DNA from: Verrucomicrobiota bacterium
Lineage (GTDB): Bacteria > Verrucomicrobiota > Verrucomicrobiia > CAIQCK01
Direction: 5' to 3'
NCBI GenBank assembly: GCA_016222825.1
Contig: JACRQF010000006.1
Coordinates: forward strand, 105,746 to 169,745
Length of the DNA stretch: 64,000 nucleotides
This document shows positions 42,679 through 51,898 of the stretch, piece after piece. Under the pieces are notes generated by a model. The model was not told the origin of the DNA and ran no database searches. It saw nothing but the letters and a program-made list of their open reading frames with translations. The stretch's first letter is position 1; each line of letters begins with the position of its first letter. Made by a program: the position numbers and the translations under genes.

Positions 42679-45419
42679 CTCCTGAACACGACCGTCTTCG
42701 CACGGCCGGCTTCGAGCCGCACGGTCTTGCCGTCGGGGAGTTTCGCTTCTTGTGGGTTCAAGGCATCGTGGTTGACGAGGACGATGAGGCGGTTGCCGTC
42801 GTCGTCGTGCCACGCGCCGGCTTCGACGAACCAGTTGCCGGTGTCCACGACCTTCCGGCAGCCAAGCGAGGCCAGCAAGTCAGACCACCACGCGTAAAGC
42901 GGCGGGACGGTCAGGTTGTTGGCAATGAGGCCGAGGTCAAACGCGAACGTGATGGCGCGGCCTTTGCCGAAACGATGCTCGACGGCGGCGGGCGAGCCGT
43001 CCTCGAATGTCGCGAGCACCTGCGCCTCCGGCTGCGGCGACAACTTCGCGGCGCAGGCGTCCTGTTTCACCCAGCGGCCTTCTTTCGAGAGCGCGTTGAA
43101 GTCTTTCATAGAGATCGCGCCGTGGCGCTCGGACTTCACCTGCTTGCGCGCCGTCACGCCGCCGCCGGCGCGGATACCGAGCACGTCACCGAGGTGCGCC
43201 GCGGCTTTCGGCTCGTCGAACGATTTCTGCGCGGCGCTCGCGCGCACTTTGCAGGCGTAGTCGTAGCTGTTGCAGCCGGGGAAGCCCGCGCCATCAGAGC
43301 AGAAGACTGTCACCAGCGTGCCGCCGCCGCGCACGTAATCGCGGATGGCCGACTGGACCTCCGGCGAGAGCGAGAGACTGCCTGCCAGCACAAGCACCTT
43401 GCGTCCGCGCAGCTTTTCGATGGTCATCTCGCCTTCGTCGAGCGGGTCGAAGTGGAAACCGGTTTCGCGGATGAGCGTGTAGATGCCCACTTTCGACTGG
43501 CCCCAAGCGCCGCCGAACGGCGTGGAGTTGAAGCTCGCGTCGTGGAAGACCGCCACGTCGGGCTGCTGCTCGTAGTGCATCATGTAACGCGCGTTCTCCA
43601 GCGCCTCTTTGATGACGGGCGCTCCGGCTTCGCCGGTCGGCGTCAGCTTGCCATCAGCGTCGTAGAGAGCCGAGGTTTCCCACTGCGGCCCCCATGTCGG
43701 CACGAGCGTCGAATACTCGAAGCCGCAGCCGCCGTTGGCGAGGATGGTGAACGCGTTGAGTTCCCACTCGGCGCGCGACATCGGCCCGCGTCGAATCTTC
43801 CGGTCGTAGGTCTTGCCGATGGAGCCGCCGCGCGGCAACGGCAGCGTCCCCATGTGCGCGTAGATGCCGGTCCAGATCTTCTTGCCGATGCCGTAGCTGT
43901 TCGGCACGCCCTCGGTGGTGAGGTGGCCGAAGATGTAGTTGTAGTCGAACCCGACGCGTTTGCAGACGGCGGGGCCGCCGGGCCAGTTCACAAACCGTTG
44001 TGTCAGCGGCACGCCCGGCGCGAGCTTCCGCATGTGCGTGAACAACTCCGCCAAATAATCGCCGTAGCTCTCAGTAATCCATTGGAGTTTCAGATACGCG
44101 AGCCGCATCGGAAAACCGAACCGCTCATCCGGCTCGAGACGTTTTGGCTGAGGCACGGCGTCGAAGCTGTCGAAGCCGCGCACGCCGCCGACGTAATCGC
44201 TGAATGCTTTAAAGTCGCCGCCAAACCGTTTCCGCAGCCACGTGCGCCAACTCGCCACCGCATCGCCCGAGAAATCGTCCCAATGGCTCGCGTCGTCCTC
44301 CTGGCCGAAGACGAAGAGCGACGGCTGGTCGAGGAACGGTTTCACCCAGCCTTCGAGTCCGCGTTTGTGCCAGCGTAGCGTGGCGGGCTTGATGAACGAC
44401 GTGTGCGTGTCGCCGCCGCGCCGGAGTTGGTGGCCTTCGAGGCCGAGCTTTTCCTTCTTCACCAGCCACGGCGGCAGGAACGGCGAGCAATGCGCCATGC
44501 TGATGGTCGCCTTGAACGGCATGTCGTGCTGCTGGCTCAGCCGCAGGTCGTGATGAATGACCGAGTCCGGCGGCACCACCACGCCCGGCGCGCCCTCCGG
44601 CCAGTAGCGTCCGAACCCCATGCCTTCGACGTAGAACGTGTTGAAGCCGAGCTTGCCCTGTATCTCTTCGGAGCCGGCAGGATTGCCCTTGGTCGCGAAG
44701 CTCAGGAACGGTTTGTCGCGGTAGAACAGGATGTCGTAGCCGGACTTTGCCGTAACGCGGTGCGGCGATGGCTGCAACCTTGCCTCCATCTTGCCAATCT
44801 GGCCGCGCTTCGGTGACAGCGCGCGCGTCTGTTCGCGCGTGCCGACCTCACCGTCGCCGCGCACGACCAAGCCCGTCCAGTTCGTGCCGCCGCCGCGGCG
44901 CGACCCGATCAGCCGCACGAGCACGCGGCTGGCTTTCGGCAACGCCACTGTCTTCTTCTGCCAGCGGTTCTCCTCGATGACCACCTTCTCCGTGGACGAC
45001 TTGCCGTCGGCGAGCATCTCGACCTTCAGCAACGTGCCTTTGTTGCCTTTCTCCAACGCGAGGTCGCAGAGGCCGAACTCCAGTTCCAGCCGGCTGCCGC
45101 CGCTGACGACAAACTCAACGACGGTCGGATTTAGCGGCGACTCGCCCGACAGCAGCAACTGGCCCGGCCGCAGTTCGCCCTTGATCTCCATGCCTTTTGA
45201 ATACGGCTTCAGCTTGCCGTCTTTCTGCGGCGAGACCGCCCAGATGAACAGGCCACTGTGCGGCCCGCGGATGTCCCGCGGCTTGTAGCTGTATTCGCGC
45301 AGGAACTGGCCGTCATAGACAAGCACGCGGTCGAACTGCTCGTGCAGCGACCACTCCGCAAACGCCCCCAGCGATGACGCCAGCAGCGCCAGTCCAACTA
45401 CGAGCTGTTTCGCAATCAT
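42675..45419 (-). CDS. Exported GH42-like (beta-galactosidase-type) protein
   Basis: 914 residues from MIAKQLVV with a signal peptide. The middle part (~240-620) has the order of a GH42/GH14-type barrel: GKLGFNTFYVEG, SLFVFGQEDDASHWDDF where GH42 has its N-E acid/base, then WLRKRFGGDFKAF and later LNAFTILANGGCGFEY. The C-terminal ~270 residues carry a glutamine-amidotransferase-like trimerisation domain (KVLVLAGSLSLSPEV, YVRGGGTLVTVF). The usual Asn-Glu pair is Gln-Glu, so activity is uncertain. It is translationally coupled to the HEAT-repeat gene. Confidence 0.65.
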   Translation of the reverse strand: MIAKQLVVGLALLASSLGAFAEWSLHEQFDRVLVYDGQFLREYSYKPRDIRGPHSGLFIWAVSPQKDGKLKPYSKGMEIKGELRPGQLLLSGESPLNPTVVEFVVSGGSRLELEFGLCDLALEKGNKGTLLKVEMLADGKSSTEKVVIEENRWQKKTVALPKASRVLVRLIGSRRGGGTNWTGLVVRGDGEVGTREQTRALSPKRGQIGKMEARLQPSPHRVTAKSGYDILFYRDKPFLSFATKGNPAGSEEIQGKLGFNTFYVEGMGFGRYWPEGAPGVVVPPDSVIHHDLRLSQQHDMPFKATISMAHCSPFLPPWLVKKEKLGLEGHQLRRGGDTHTSFIKPATLRWHKRGLEGWVKPFLDQPSLFVFGQEDDASHWDDFSGDAVASWRTWLRKRFGGDFKAFSDYVGGVRGFDSFDAVPQPKRLEPDERFGFPMRLAYLKLQWITESYGDYLAELFTHMRKLAPGVPLTQRFVNWPGGPAVCKRVGFDYNYIFGHLTTEGVPNSYGIGKKIWTGIYAHMGTLPLPRGGSIGKTYDRKIRRGPMSRAEWELNAFTILANGGCGFEYSTLVPTWGPQWETSALYDADGKLTPTGEAGAPVIKEALENARYMMHYEQQPDVAVFHDASFNSTPFGGAWGQSKVGIYTLIRETGFHFDPLDEGEMTIEKLRGRKVLVLAGSLSLSPEVQSAIRDYVRGGGTLVTVFCSDGAGFPGCNSYDYACKVRASAAQKSFDEPKAAAHLGDVLGIRAGGGVTARKQVKSERHGAISMKDFNALSKEGRWVKQDACAAKLSPQPEAQVLATFEDGSPAAVEHRFGKGRAITFAFDLGLIANNLTVPPLYAWWSDLLASLGCRKVVDTGNWFVEAGAWHDDDGNRLIVLVNHDALNPQEAKLPDGKTVRLEAGRAKTVVFRR

Positions 45420-45431
45420 GTTGCCTCCCAA

Positions 45432-46193
45432 CTACGTCGTCAGCTTCTCCACCTTGCCGGCCATGAAGTCCTTGTTCTTGTCGCCGACCCAGTAGCGGTT
45501 GCCGGCAATGCACCAGATGAAGTGCAACTCCTCTTCCTGGCTGAAGACGGGATGGTAGTTCAGCAGCGGGATCGTCACCGCGTCACCCTCGCCCACAGAG
45601 CGCACGAAGCTCTTGGTCTCCTCGTCGCCATAGACCTCCATAGAACCGTGGCCCTTGATGAAGATATAAACTTCCTCCTGGTCGGTGTGGTTGTGCGGCG
45701 GCCACGAACGCTGGCCGGGTTGGAAGATCGTGTAGCCGGCGATGAGCTTCTCTGCCGGCTCGCTCACGTCGAACATCAGGAACACGTCCTTGCCCTTCAG
45801 GTGTCGGATGCGCCGTTCGTCACGGGAGAACTCGCTCCACTTCGCGTGAAATGGCGGATGCGCCTTGTCCGCCGACGCGCGGCAGATAATCACGCGGCTC
45901 TCGCCCGCGTTCTGGCCGAGTTGATAGGCCGCGCCGCGCGGCACGTAGAGCACGTCGTAGTGTCGCAGCGTGTAGCTCGCCCCGCCGAGCGACACGGCGA
46001 CTTCGCCCTGCCAACAGAACAGCAGCGCCTCCTCAGTGGGATGTGCCAGCGGACTGGACTGGATCGGCCCATTCAGTTCATAGACACCGTAGGTCAGGAA
46101 CTGGAGGTTGGAGTTCTGCGGGTTGGACTTCTCGACGTAACGGAATGCGCCGGCATCGGCTGGGACGAAGGTGGCTGGTTTGGGTTGGCTCAT
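45432..46193 (-). CDS. KduI/IolB-family cupin isomerase
   Basis: 253 residues with two cupin halves. The metal site is in the second, PPHNHTDQEEVYIF (His, His, Glu) plus a later LLNYHPVF. The first half keeps TEEALLFCWQGEVAVSLGG. This is the PF04962 fold of 5-deoxy-glucuronate isomerase (IolB) and 5-keto-4-deoxyuronate isomerase (KduI). It would isomerise a deoxy-uronate-type sugar acid. ATG 46193 follows an AGAAAGAA ribosome-site region. It lies 12 bp upstream of the GH42-like gene. Confidence 0.75.
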   Translation of the reverse strand: MSQPKPATFVPADAGAFRYVEKSNPQNSNLQFLTYGVYELNGPIQSSPLAHPTEEALLFCWQGEVAVSLGGASYTLRHYDVLYVPRGAAYQLGQNAGESRVIICRASADKAHPPFHAKWSEFSRDERRIRHLKGKDVFLMFDVSEPAEKLIAGYTIFQPGQRSWPPHNHTDQEEVYIFIKGHGSMEVYGDEETKSFVRSVGEGDAVTIPLLNYHPVFSQEEELHFIWCIAGNRYWVGDKNKDFMAGKVEKLTT

Positions 46194-46218
46194 GGTTCTT
46201 TCTTCTTGCGGGAATCTG

Positions 46219-46929
46219 TTACCACGCCCGCGCGCGCTTGAAAGCGTGGTGTGCGCGAAACGCTTCCGCCGCCGCGACACCGGCTTGCGCGCCGCGGACA
46301 CGAGCTTGCAGGCGCATCAGGTCCAGCAGCGGTGAGAAACTGGTGTCGCCGCTGCGGGCCATCTGGCTGCGATGGCACGCCAGCATCTTTTCCTTCAGCG
46401 GCATGAAGCTTGAGATGTCCAGATAGAAGCCCGGCTCGAAACCGCTCATGTTCACCGTATCCATCCACCACAATGCAGGCGACTTTGGTAGCGACGCGGA
46501 CTTTGTCTTCTGGCCGCGCGATGCGCAAAACCACGAGGCGACTTCGGCGACGGCGGCGGTGATGCGATGGTCGGTGTGATAGTCCGTGGGTGAGTGCGCC
46601 AACACGAGCGTCGGGCGGAACTGGCGATAAACCTCCGTCAGCAACAATCGCGTCGGGCGGTCATCGGCGAGCGTGCCATCAGAGATGTTGCCGCAATACA
46701 GCTCCGCGCCCAACAACCCCGCGGCGGCATCCATCTCGCGCCGGCGGACGGCGGCGAGGTTGCGGATGGGCTTTGGCGGCTGGCCTCCGTCGCCATTACA
46801 GAGAACGGCGATGCCAATGGCCGCGCCGTCGGCCTTCGCGCGGGCCAGCGTGCCGGCGCAAAGCAGCTCCGCGTCGTCGGGGTGCGCGACCACGGCCAGA
46901 ACACGTTCGGAACCAAAGTGAAGTTTCAT
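46219..46929 (-). CDS. PIG-L/LmbE-family deacetylase
   Basis: 236 residues: VVAHPDDAELLCAGTLA (His16, Asp19) and LAHSPTDYHTDHR supply the zinc site of N-acetyl-sugar deacetylases. It would deacetylate an N-acetylglucosamine-linked compound. ATG 46929 is set directly before the motif strand. The NagB-like and radical SAM genes sit just upstream, consistent with amino-sugar processing. Confidence 0.85.
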   Translation of the reverse strand: MKLHFGSERVLAVVAHPDDAELLCAGTLARAKADGAAIGIAVLCNGDGGQPPKPIRNLAAVRRREMDAAAGLLGAELYCGNISDGTLADDRPTRLLLTEVYRQFRPTLVLAHSPTDYHTDHRITAAVAEVASWFCASRGQKTKSASLPKSPALWWMDTVNMSGFEPGFYLDISSFMPLKEKMLACHRSQMARSGDTSFSPLLDLMRLQARVRGAQAGVAAAEAFRAHHAFKRARAW

Positions 46930-46936
46930 GTGAATA

Positions 46937-48373
46937 TCAGTTCGTTCCCGGCTTCCCCATTTTGTTGAGGATGTCCCAATACGCGCCGCGTGCGCCGGCG
47001 GCGATGGCCTGCACGAGCGCGGTGTTGTCGTTGTAGTTGTAGTTTGCGTTATCGGAAGAGACTTCCGGCAGGAAGAAGCGTGTGTCACCAGCCACCAGTT
47101 CGCGCACGATGGCGACAATCTCGCGGCCCAACGTCGGCGCAATGTAAAACACCGGCTTCAGGAAGTTGGAATTGCCCCGCGTGGCGCCATGAAGGTTCGG
47201 GCTGGCTTCAGGCTCGCCCTCGTCCCGGACAAACTGCGCCGCGGCCGTGCCGTCGTAAACGCGCATCCCGATGGACAGACCCACGCAGTCCGGTTCCAGC
47301 CGGCGCATGAGCGTGATGGATTCACGCAGCGATTCGCGCGTCTCGCCCGGCCCGCCGAGCAGCAGGTCATACATGAACCGAAGCCCGTGCTCCCGACAGA
47401 TGCGCGCGGTGTCCGCGAGGTCGCACGCGCGGAACGGCCGGCCCAACCGGCCGAGCATCGCGTCGTTGCCGCTGTCGGCGCCAAAGTCAATTCCCGCGCA
47501 ACCGGCGCGCTTGAACAACGCCGCCATCTCGCCATCAAACGGCTTCGGCGCGCAGTAGGCATACCAGCGGACCTTTTCGCCCAACCCGGCTTGAATGATC
47601 GCGCGGCACACCTCGCGCGCGTGTCCGGCGGGCAGGTTGAACTCACTATCGCACGTGTGAAAATGATCCACGCCCTGCGCCACCAGCGCGGCCAGTTCCG
47701 CAGCCACGGCTGCGGGCGGCATCAGGCGCGTGACGCGTCCCTTTGCCATCGGCTCGGCGCAATAGACGCATGGCATTGCACAGCCGCGCTTGCTCTCGAA
47801 CCCCGCCTGACCGCCGGCGGCGAAATAACGGCGGTTGTCCACAAACGTGCGCCGCCGCGCCGGCAGCCGCGACAAATCCACCGGCTCCGCTCGGTTCTGG
47901 CGAACAACTCCATTCTCGCGAAAAAGCAGATTAGGCACCGTCTCCCACGCACGCCTGCGCTGAAGCGAGTTGAGGAACTCGACGAACGCCACCTCGCCCT
48001 CGCCCGCAATACCGAAGTCCGCGCTGCAAAACCCCATCACCGCTGCCGGCATGATGGAGAATCCGACGCCGCCCAACACGACCGGCGCGTCCGTGTGCTG
48101 CCTCAGCAGATCGAAAATGCGTTTGATCTCCGGCAGGAAGAAAGCCTGGCCGCTGAAGTAACAATCATCCGTGTTGCGCACCGTGAGACCAACGGCGTGC
48201 GGCGCAAACGAACGGCATGCGGCAGCGATGTCGTCCTCCAGACTGTTCGTGAAACACAGATCGAGCAACCGCACGTCATGTCCAGCCACAACCAGCGCGT
48301 CGGCGAGATAGTCCAAGCCGATTGGCGCGATGGCCGGCTTCATCCGGTTGGTATTTACGAGCAGGACGTTCAC
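46937..48373 (-). CDS. B12-binding-domain radical SAM protein
   Basis: 478 residues from a GTG (48371-48373) that overlaps the NagB-like stop as GTGA. The N-terminal cobalamin-type domain (VNVLLVNTNRMKPAIAPIGL, VVLGGVGFSIMP) is followed by the cluster cysteines Cys198, Cys202 and Cys205 in RGCAMPCVYC, then FHTCDSEFNLP and GIDFGADSGND. An Asn/Tyr-rich stretch (SSDNANYNYNDN) near the C-terminus is unusual. Its position between a deacetylase and an amino-sugar deaminase suggests a modified amino sugar as substrate; that is inference. Confidence 0.83.
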   Translation of the reverse strand: MNVLLVNTNRMKPAIAPIGLDYLADALVVAGHDVRLLDLCFTNSLEDDIAAACRSFAPHAVGLTVRNTDDCYFSGQAFFLPEIKRIFDLLRQHTDAPVVLGGVGFSIMPAAVMGFCSADFGIAGEGEVAFVEFLNSLQRRRAWETVPNLLFRENGVVRQNRAEPVDLSRLPARRRTFVDNRRYFAAGGQAGFESKRGCAMPCVYCAEPMAKGRVTRLMPPAAVAAELAALVAQGVDHFHTCDSEFNLPAGHAREVCRAIIQAGLGEKVRWYAYCAPKPFDGEMAALFKRAGCAGIDFGADSGNDAMLGRLGRPFRACDLADTARICREHGLRFMYDLLLGGPGETRESLRESITLMRRLEPDCVGLSIGMRVYDGTAAAQFVRDEGEPEASPNLHGATRGNSNFLKPVFYIAPTLGREIVAIVRELVAGDTRFFLPEVSSDNANYNYNDNTALVQAIAAGARGAYWDILNKMGKPGTN

Positions 48374-49215
48374 CGCAACATAATATTCGGCGGCTGAGCC
48401 ACGTAGTCGGCCACCGTCAGTGCTGCGTCGGGATGCAGCCGCATCAGCGACGCTGGACACGCCGCCGTAATCGGCCCGTGCAACGCGCGGCGGGCCACGG
48501 CGCTTTGCCACGGTCGGTTGCAGTAAAGCCGCAGCCGGCGCGCACCGAGGCATTCCTTCATGCCCACCGTCACGGCCCGGTGTGGAATGACGCTAATCTC
48601 GCCGCCGACAGTGACGGAGTTGATCGTGCGCGTCTCGCGCGTGAGCAACAGCACTCGCGTCGGCAACGCGGCGAACTGTTCCACGCTCATCGTCTCGCCT
48701 GGCTCGGGCGGCTCGTTGAACGCGAAGTGGCCGTTGATGCCGATGCCGCCGAAACACGCGTCCACGCCGCCGCGCTTCGCGATGAGTCGAGGCACCACGC
48801 CCACGTCCTGCGGATCGGGAAAGACGCGATTCTCCAGCAGCGGCGCGAGCTTGGGATCGAGCCGGTCGTAAAACAACCGGTCCATGAAGCCGCGAAAGCT
48901 TAGCGGATGGTCGGCGGGGATGAAGCGGTCATCGTCGGTGAGGTATTCGTCCATGTTGATGAGGACGACGTCGCGGCAGTTGATGCGCTCCTTGTTGATC
49001 ATCTCCGCCAGCAACGGGAACTGTTCCACCGGCCCAACCGGCACGATGAGCGTCGCGTTGCGGCCCGCCGCCTGCGCGTCGAGGATTTCGCGCCGCATCG
49101 CCTCGGCCACATCGCGGCCGATGGACGCCATATCGCCGAGAACACGCACCTTCACAGGCGTGCCTTTGCCGAGTTCGGCGGCACTTACTTTCAGATAGTC
49201 GGGAAGATCACTCAT
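48370..49215 (-). CDS. Glucosamine-6-phosphate deaminase-like protein (NagB fold)
   Basis: 281 residues: LINMDEYLTDDD, FGGIGINGHFAFNEPPEPG and a C-terminal region with ITAACPASLMRLHPDAA match the NagB/6-phosphogluconolactonase family, with the deaminase-type GINGHxAFNEP. It would convert glucosamine-6-phosphate to fructose-6-phosphate and ammonia. Its start overlaps the MFS stop by 4 bp (49212-49215), so transporter and deaminase are coupled. A NagA-like gene lies 8 kb upstream on the same strand. Confidence 0.83.
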   Translation of the reverse strand: MSDLPDYLKVSAAELGKGTPVKVRVLGDMASIGRDVAEAMRREILDAQAAGRNATLIVPVGPVEQFPLLAEMINKERINCRDVVLINMDEYLTDDDRFIPADHPLSFRGFMDRLFYDRLDPKLAPLLENRVFPDPQDVGVVPRLIAKRGGVDACFGGIGINGHFAFNEPPEPGETMSVEQFAALPTRVLLLTRETRTINSVTVGGEISVIPHRAVTVGMKECLGARRLRLYCNRPWQSAVARRALHGPITAACPASLMRLHPDAALTVADYVAQPPNIMLR

Positions 49216-50522
49216 GATTCTGGCAACGGCTTGTCTTTCGTCTCCGGCAGGAAGAGCACCGCCACGATGCCGATGACAAACAGCATCCCCATCAGCGTGA
49301 TGGCCAACTGGAGGTTCATGCCCGGTAGTGCCTTCAGCCAGCCGGAGAAGATCAGGACAGGTGAAGCTACCAGCCGGCCGGCGTTGAAGCAGAAGCCGGC
49401 GGCCGTCGAACGGAGATGGTTGGGGAAGAGTTCAGGGAAATAGATCGCGAACCCGGCGTGAATGCTGAGCGTGGCGAAGCCCATCAGCGGCAGGAGGAGA
49501 AGCAACTGCGTGTAGGTCGCCGGCAGATAGCATGTGATCGGCACGATGATCAACGAGAGAATCTGCAACAGGATGAACGTCTTTTTCCGTCCCAGCCGCA
49601 CGCAGAGCGGCCCGAACGACAGCAGTCCCACGGCCATGCCGATTGTCTCGACGACGCCGTAAGCGAACTTCGCTTTCGCGGCCGCTTCGACCGAATCCAC
49701 ACCGCTTCGCCGCAGTAAATCCAGCGCGAGATCCTGCCCGGCCACCGTCACGCTCCAGAACGTGCCGAGGCCCACGGCCGCGAGCACCATGCCGAGCAGT
49801 GCGCGCGGTCCCCAGACGCGATGGAAGAACAATTCGCGAAAACTGCCGAGCTTGCCGCCCTCGCCCTTCGCGGCCTTGTCGCGAGCGCTCGTCCAACTTT
49901 CCGGCTCCTGCACGCTCGCCCACACCCAGAGCACGAGCATCGCCGGCAGCACGCTGATCAGATACGCGTAACGCCACTGCGCGCCAACCGCGAGGCCCAC
50001 TCCTGCCGCCACCCACGTGCCGATGGTGCTCGTGGCGTGAAAAATCCCCGACGCGTGCGCGCGAGCGTGTTGTGGAAAAACCTCCGCCACCAAAGTCGCC
50101 GCCACGGCCCATTCGCCGCCGACGCCCATCGCCACCAGGAACCGCAACACGCCGACCTGCCAGAGTTCCGTCGCGAAATACGTCAAGCCGGCGAACACGG
50201 AGTAGAACAGAATCGTCACCACCATGATCGGCTTGCGTCCCCAGCGGTCCGCCAGCGAGCCGAACAAGATCCCGCCGAACGCGCCGCCAGCCAAAAATAC
50301 ACCGAGGAAGACATCGCCCCACTGCCGCACTTCTGGCGCGTTGTGCTCCGCGCGCAGGATGTCGGTGAGCAGGTCGTTGCGGGTGATGTTGAACACCTGT
50401 CCCTCGAACGCATCGAATATCCAGCCCGCCGACGCAATGACCAGCACGAGCCATTGGTAGCGCGTCACGCCGTGATACCAGCGAGCCGGCGTAGTTTGTC
50501 CCTGAGCTGTGGCGGTATTCAT
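49212..50522 (-). CDS. MFS transporter
   Basis: 436 residues, about 12 helices: FDAFEGQVFNITRN in helix 1, GSLADRWGRKPIMV in the 2-3 loop, QEPESWTSARDKA after helix 6 and YFPELFPNHLRSTAAG. The helix-1 pattern fits the metabolite:H+ symporter branch that includes sialic-acid and acid transporters. Coupling to the NagB-like gene suggests an amino sugar or derivative as cargo. Confidence 0.85.
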   Translation of the reverse strand: MNTATAQGQTTPARWYHGVTRYQWLVLVIASAGWIFDAFEGQVFNITRNDLLTDILRAEHNAPEVRQWGDVFLGVFLAGGAFGGILFGSLADRWGRKPIMVVTILFYSVFAGLTYFATELWQVGVLRFLVAMGVGGEWAVAATLVAEVFPQHARAHASGIFHATSTIGTWVAAGVGLAVGAQWRYAYLISVLPAMLVLWVWASVQEPESWTSARDKAAKGEGGKLGSFRELFFHRVWGPRALLGMVLAAVGLGTFWSVTVAGQDLALDLLRRSGVDSVEAAAKAKFAYGVVETIGMAVGLLSFGPLCVRLGRKKTFILLQILSLIIVPITCYLPATYTQLLLLLPLMGFATLSIHAGFAIYFPELFPNHLRSTAAGFCFNAGRLVASPVLIFSGWLKALPGMNLQLAITLMGMLFVIGIVAVLFLPETKDKPLPES

Positions 50523-50541
50523 GTTGATGGCTCCTTGGCTC

Positions 50542-51888
50542 TCAGGTCACTTTCCAACCCGCGCGATAAGTCCGCTTCAAGTAACGCTCCGCCTCCGGGC
50601 AGTTGGGGAACTTCATCGCGTCGGCGTCCCACTCCAGCTTCTGGTCGGGACAACGAATGGCGATGGTGCCCAGCAGAATCGTCTCCGTCATCGGCCCGGT
50701 CTGCGCGAAGTGCGACTCCGTCTTCGCGCCGCCGAGGCACGCGTCCACATAATGATGATAGTGATTTCGCGCCGGCGGCTGCTTCGGGCGCTTGTAGCCC
50801 TGAAACTTCTCCTTCGGCAGCAACCGCGGTCCCGTTTGGTGCTCGTGCAGGATCGCGCCCTCGGTGCCCACCAGCAACGCCGCTTCCTTCGGATACTTGC
50901 CGGTTGGATTGAGCGCGAGCGCCTCCTTCGGCGGCAGGAACTCCGGCCCGTCGAACCACTCCACGACCAACTCCTTGCCTGCCGTCATCGCGTTGCCGGG
51001 GAACATCCACGTCACGTGCTCGTTATGCGGCCAGTTGTCCGCGCGGCGCTCCGGCGAGTTCTTCCACGATTCTTCCACCTCGGCAATGACGCTCGTCGGC
51101 GCCTTCAGGCCGAGGCCGCGCCACGTGCCGTCAAGGATGTGACAACCCATGTCCGCGCACCAACTCGTGCCGAAATCCTGCCAGCCGCGCCACTTCGCCG
51201 GATGATACGTGTCGGGCGCGAACGGCCGCGTCGGCGCATTGCCGATCCAGAGGTCCCATTTCAACTCTGGCGGCGGTGGCTCGCTCGTGGCGGGGCGCGG
51301 GCCTTTGAGGCGGTTCGGCGCGGGACGGTTGGAACAGAGATAGACGTGCTTGATCTTGCCGATGGCGCCGCGCTTGATGAGTTCCACCGTCATGCGGTCA
51401 GCGATGCTGGAGGCGAACTGCGTGCCGAGTTGTGTAACAATGCCCTTCTTGACGGCCGCCGCCGTGAGTGTCCGCACTTCCGCCAAGTCGTGGCACATCG
51501 GCTTCTGGCAATAGAGGTTCTTGCCGCGCTGGACGGCCGTATAGGCGATGGGGAAGTGCATGTGGTCCGGCGTCGTCACGTTCACCGAATCAATCTTGTC
51601 GCACTCCTTCTCGAACAACTCTCGCCAGTCGGTGTAGAGTCGCGCGCCGGGCACGATCTTGGCCGCCTGATCCAGATGCCTGGTGTCCACATCGCAAAGC
51701 GCGACGATCTGAAGGCGTTCATGGTCCTGGAAGTTCTTCAGATCGTTGTGGCCCATCCGTGTGACGCCGATGCAAGCGTGGCAGAGCTTGCTGTTCGGCG
51801 ACGCCGCGCGCAGGCCGGCGGGCAGGATGAAGGGCGCGCCGAAGACCGTCATCGCCGCGGCGCGCAGGAATTGACGGCGTGTCTTCAT
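50542..51888 (-). CDS. Tat-exported Gfo/Idh/MocA oxidoreductase
   Basis: 448 residues: twin-arginine leader (KTRRQFLRAAAMTVFG), then a Gfo/Idh Rossmann domain (IVALCDVDTRH, VNVTTPDHMHFPIAY, NLYCQKPMCHDLAE where EKP is QKP) and the C-terminal domain with WQDFGTSWCADMGCHILDG. Tat export implies folding in the cytoplasm with bound NAD(P) before release to the periplasm. The substrate is unknown. It sits between the MFS and isomerase genes. Confidence 0.87.
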   Translation of the reverse strand: MKTRRQFLRAAAMTVFGAPFILPAGLRAASPNSKLCHACIGVTRMGHNDLKNFQDHERLQIVALCDVDTRHLDQAAKIVPGARLYTDWRELFEKECDKIDSVNVTTPDHMHFPIAYTAVQRGKNLYCQKPMCHDLAEVRTLTAAAVKKGIVTQLGTQFASSIADRMTVELIKRGAIGKIKHVYLCSNRPAPNRLKGPRPATSEPPPPELKWDLWIGNAPTRPFAPDTYHPAKWRGWQDFGTSWCADMGCHILDGTWRGLGLKAPTSVIAEVEESWKNSPERRADNWPHNEHVTWMFPGNAMTAGKELVVEWFDGPEFLPPKEALALNPTGKYPKEAALLVGTEGAILHEHQTGPRLLPKEKFQGYKRPKQPPARNHYHHYVDACLGGAKTESHFAQTGPMTETILLGTIAIRCPDQKLEWDADAMKFPNCPEAERYLKRTYRAGWKVT

Positions 51889-51898
51889 CGGAGACTCC

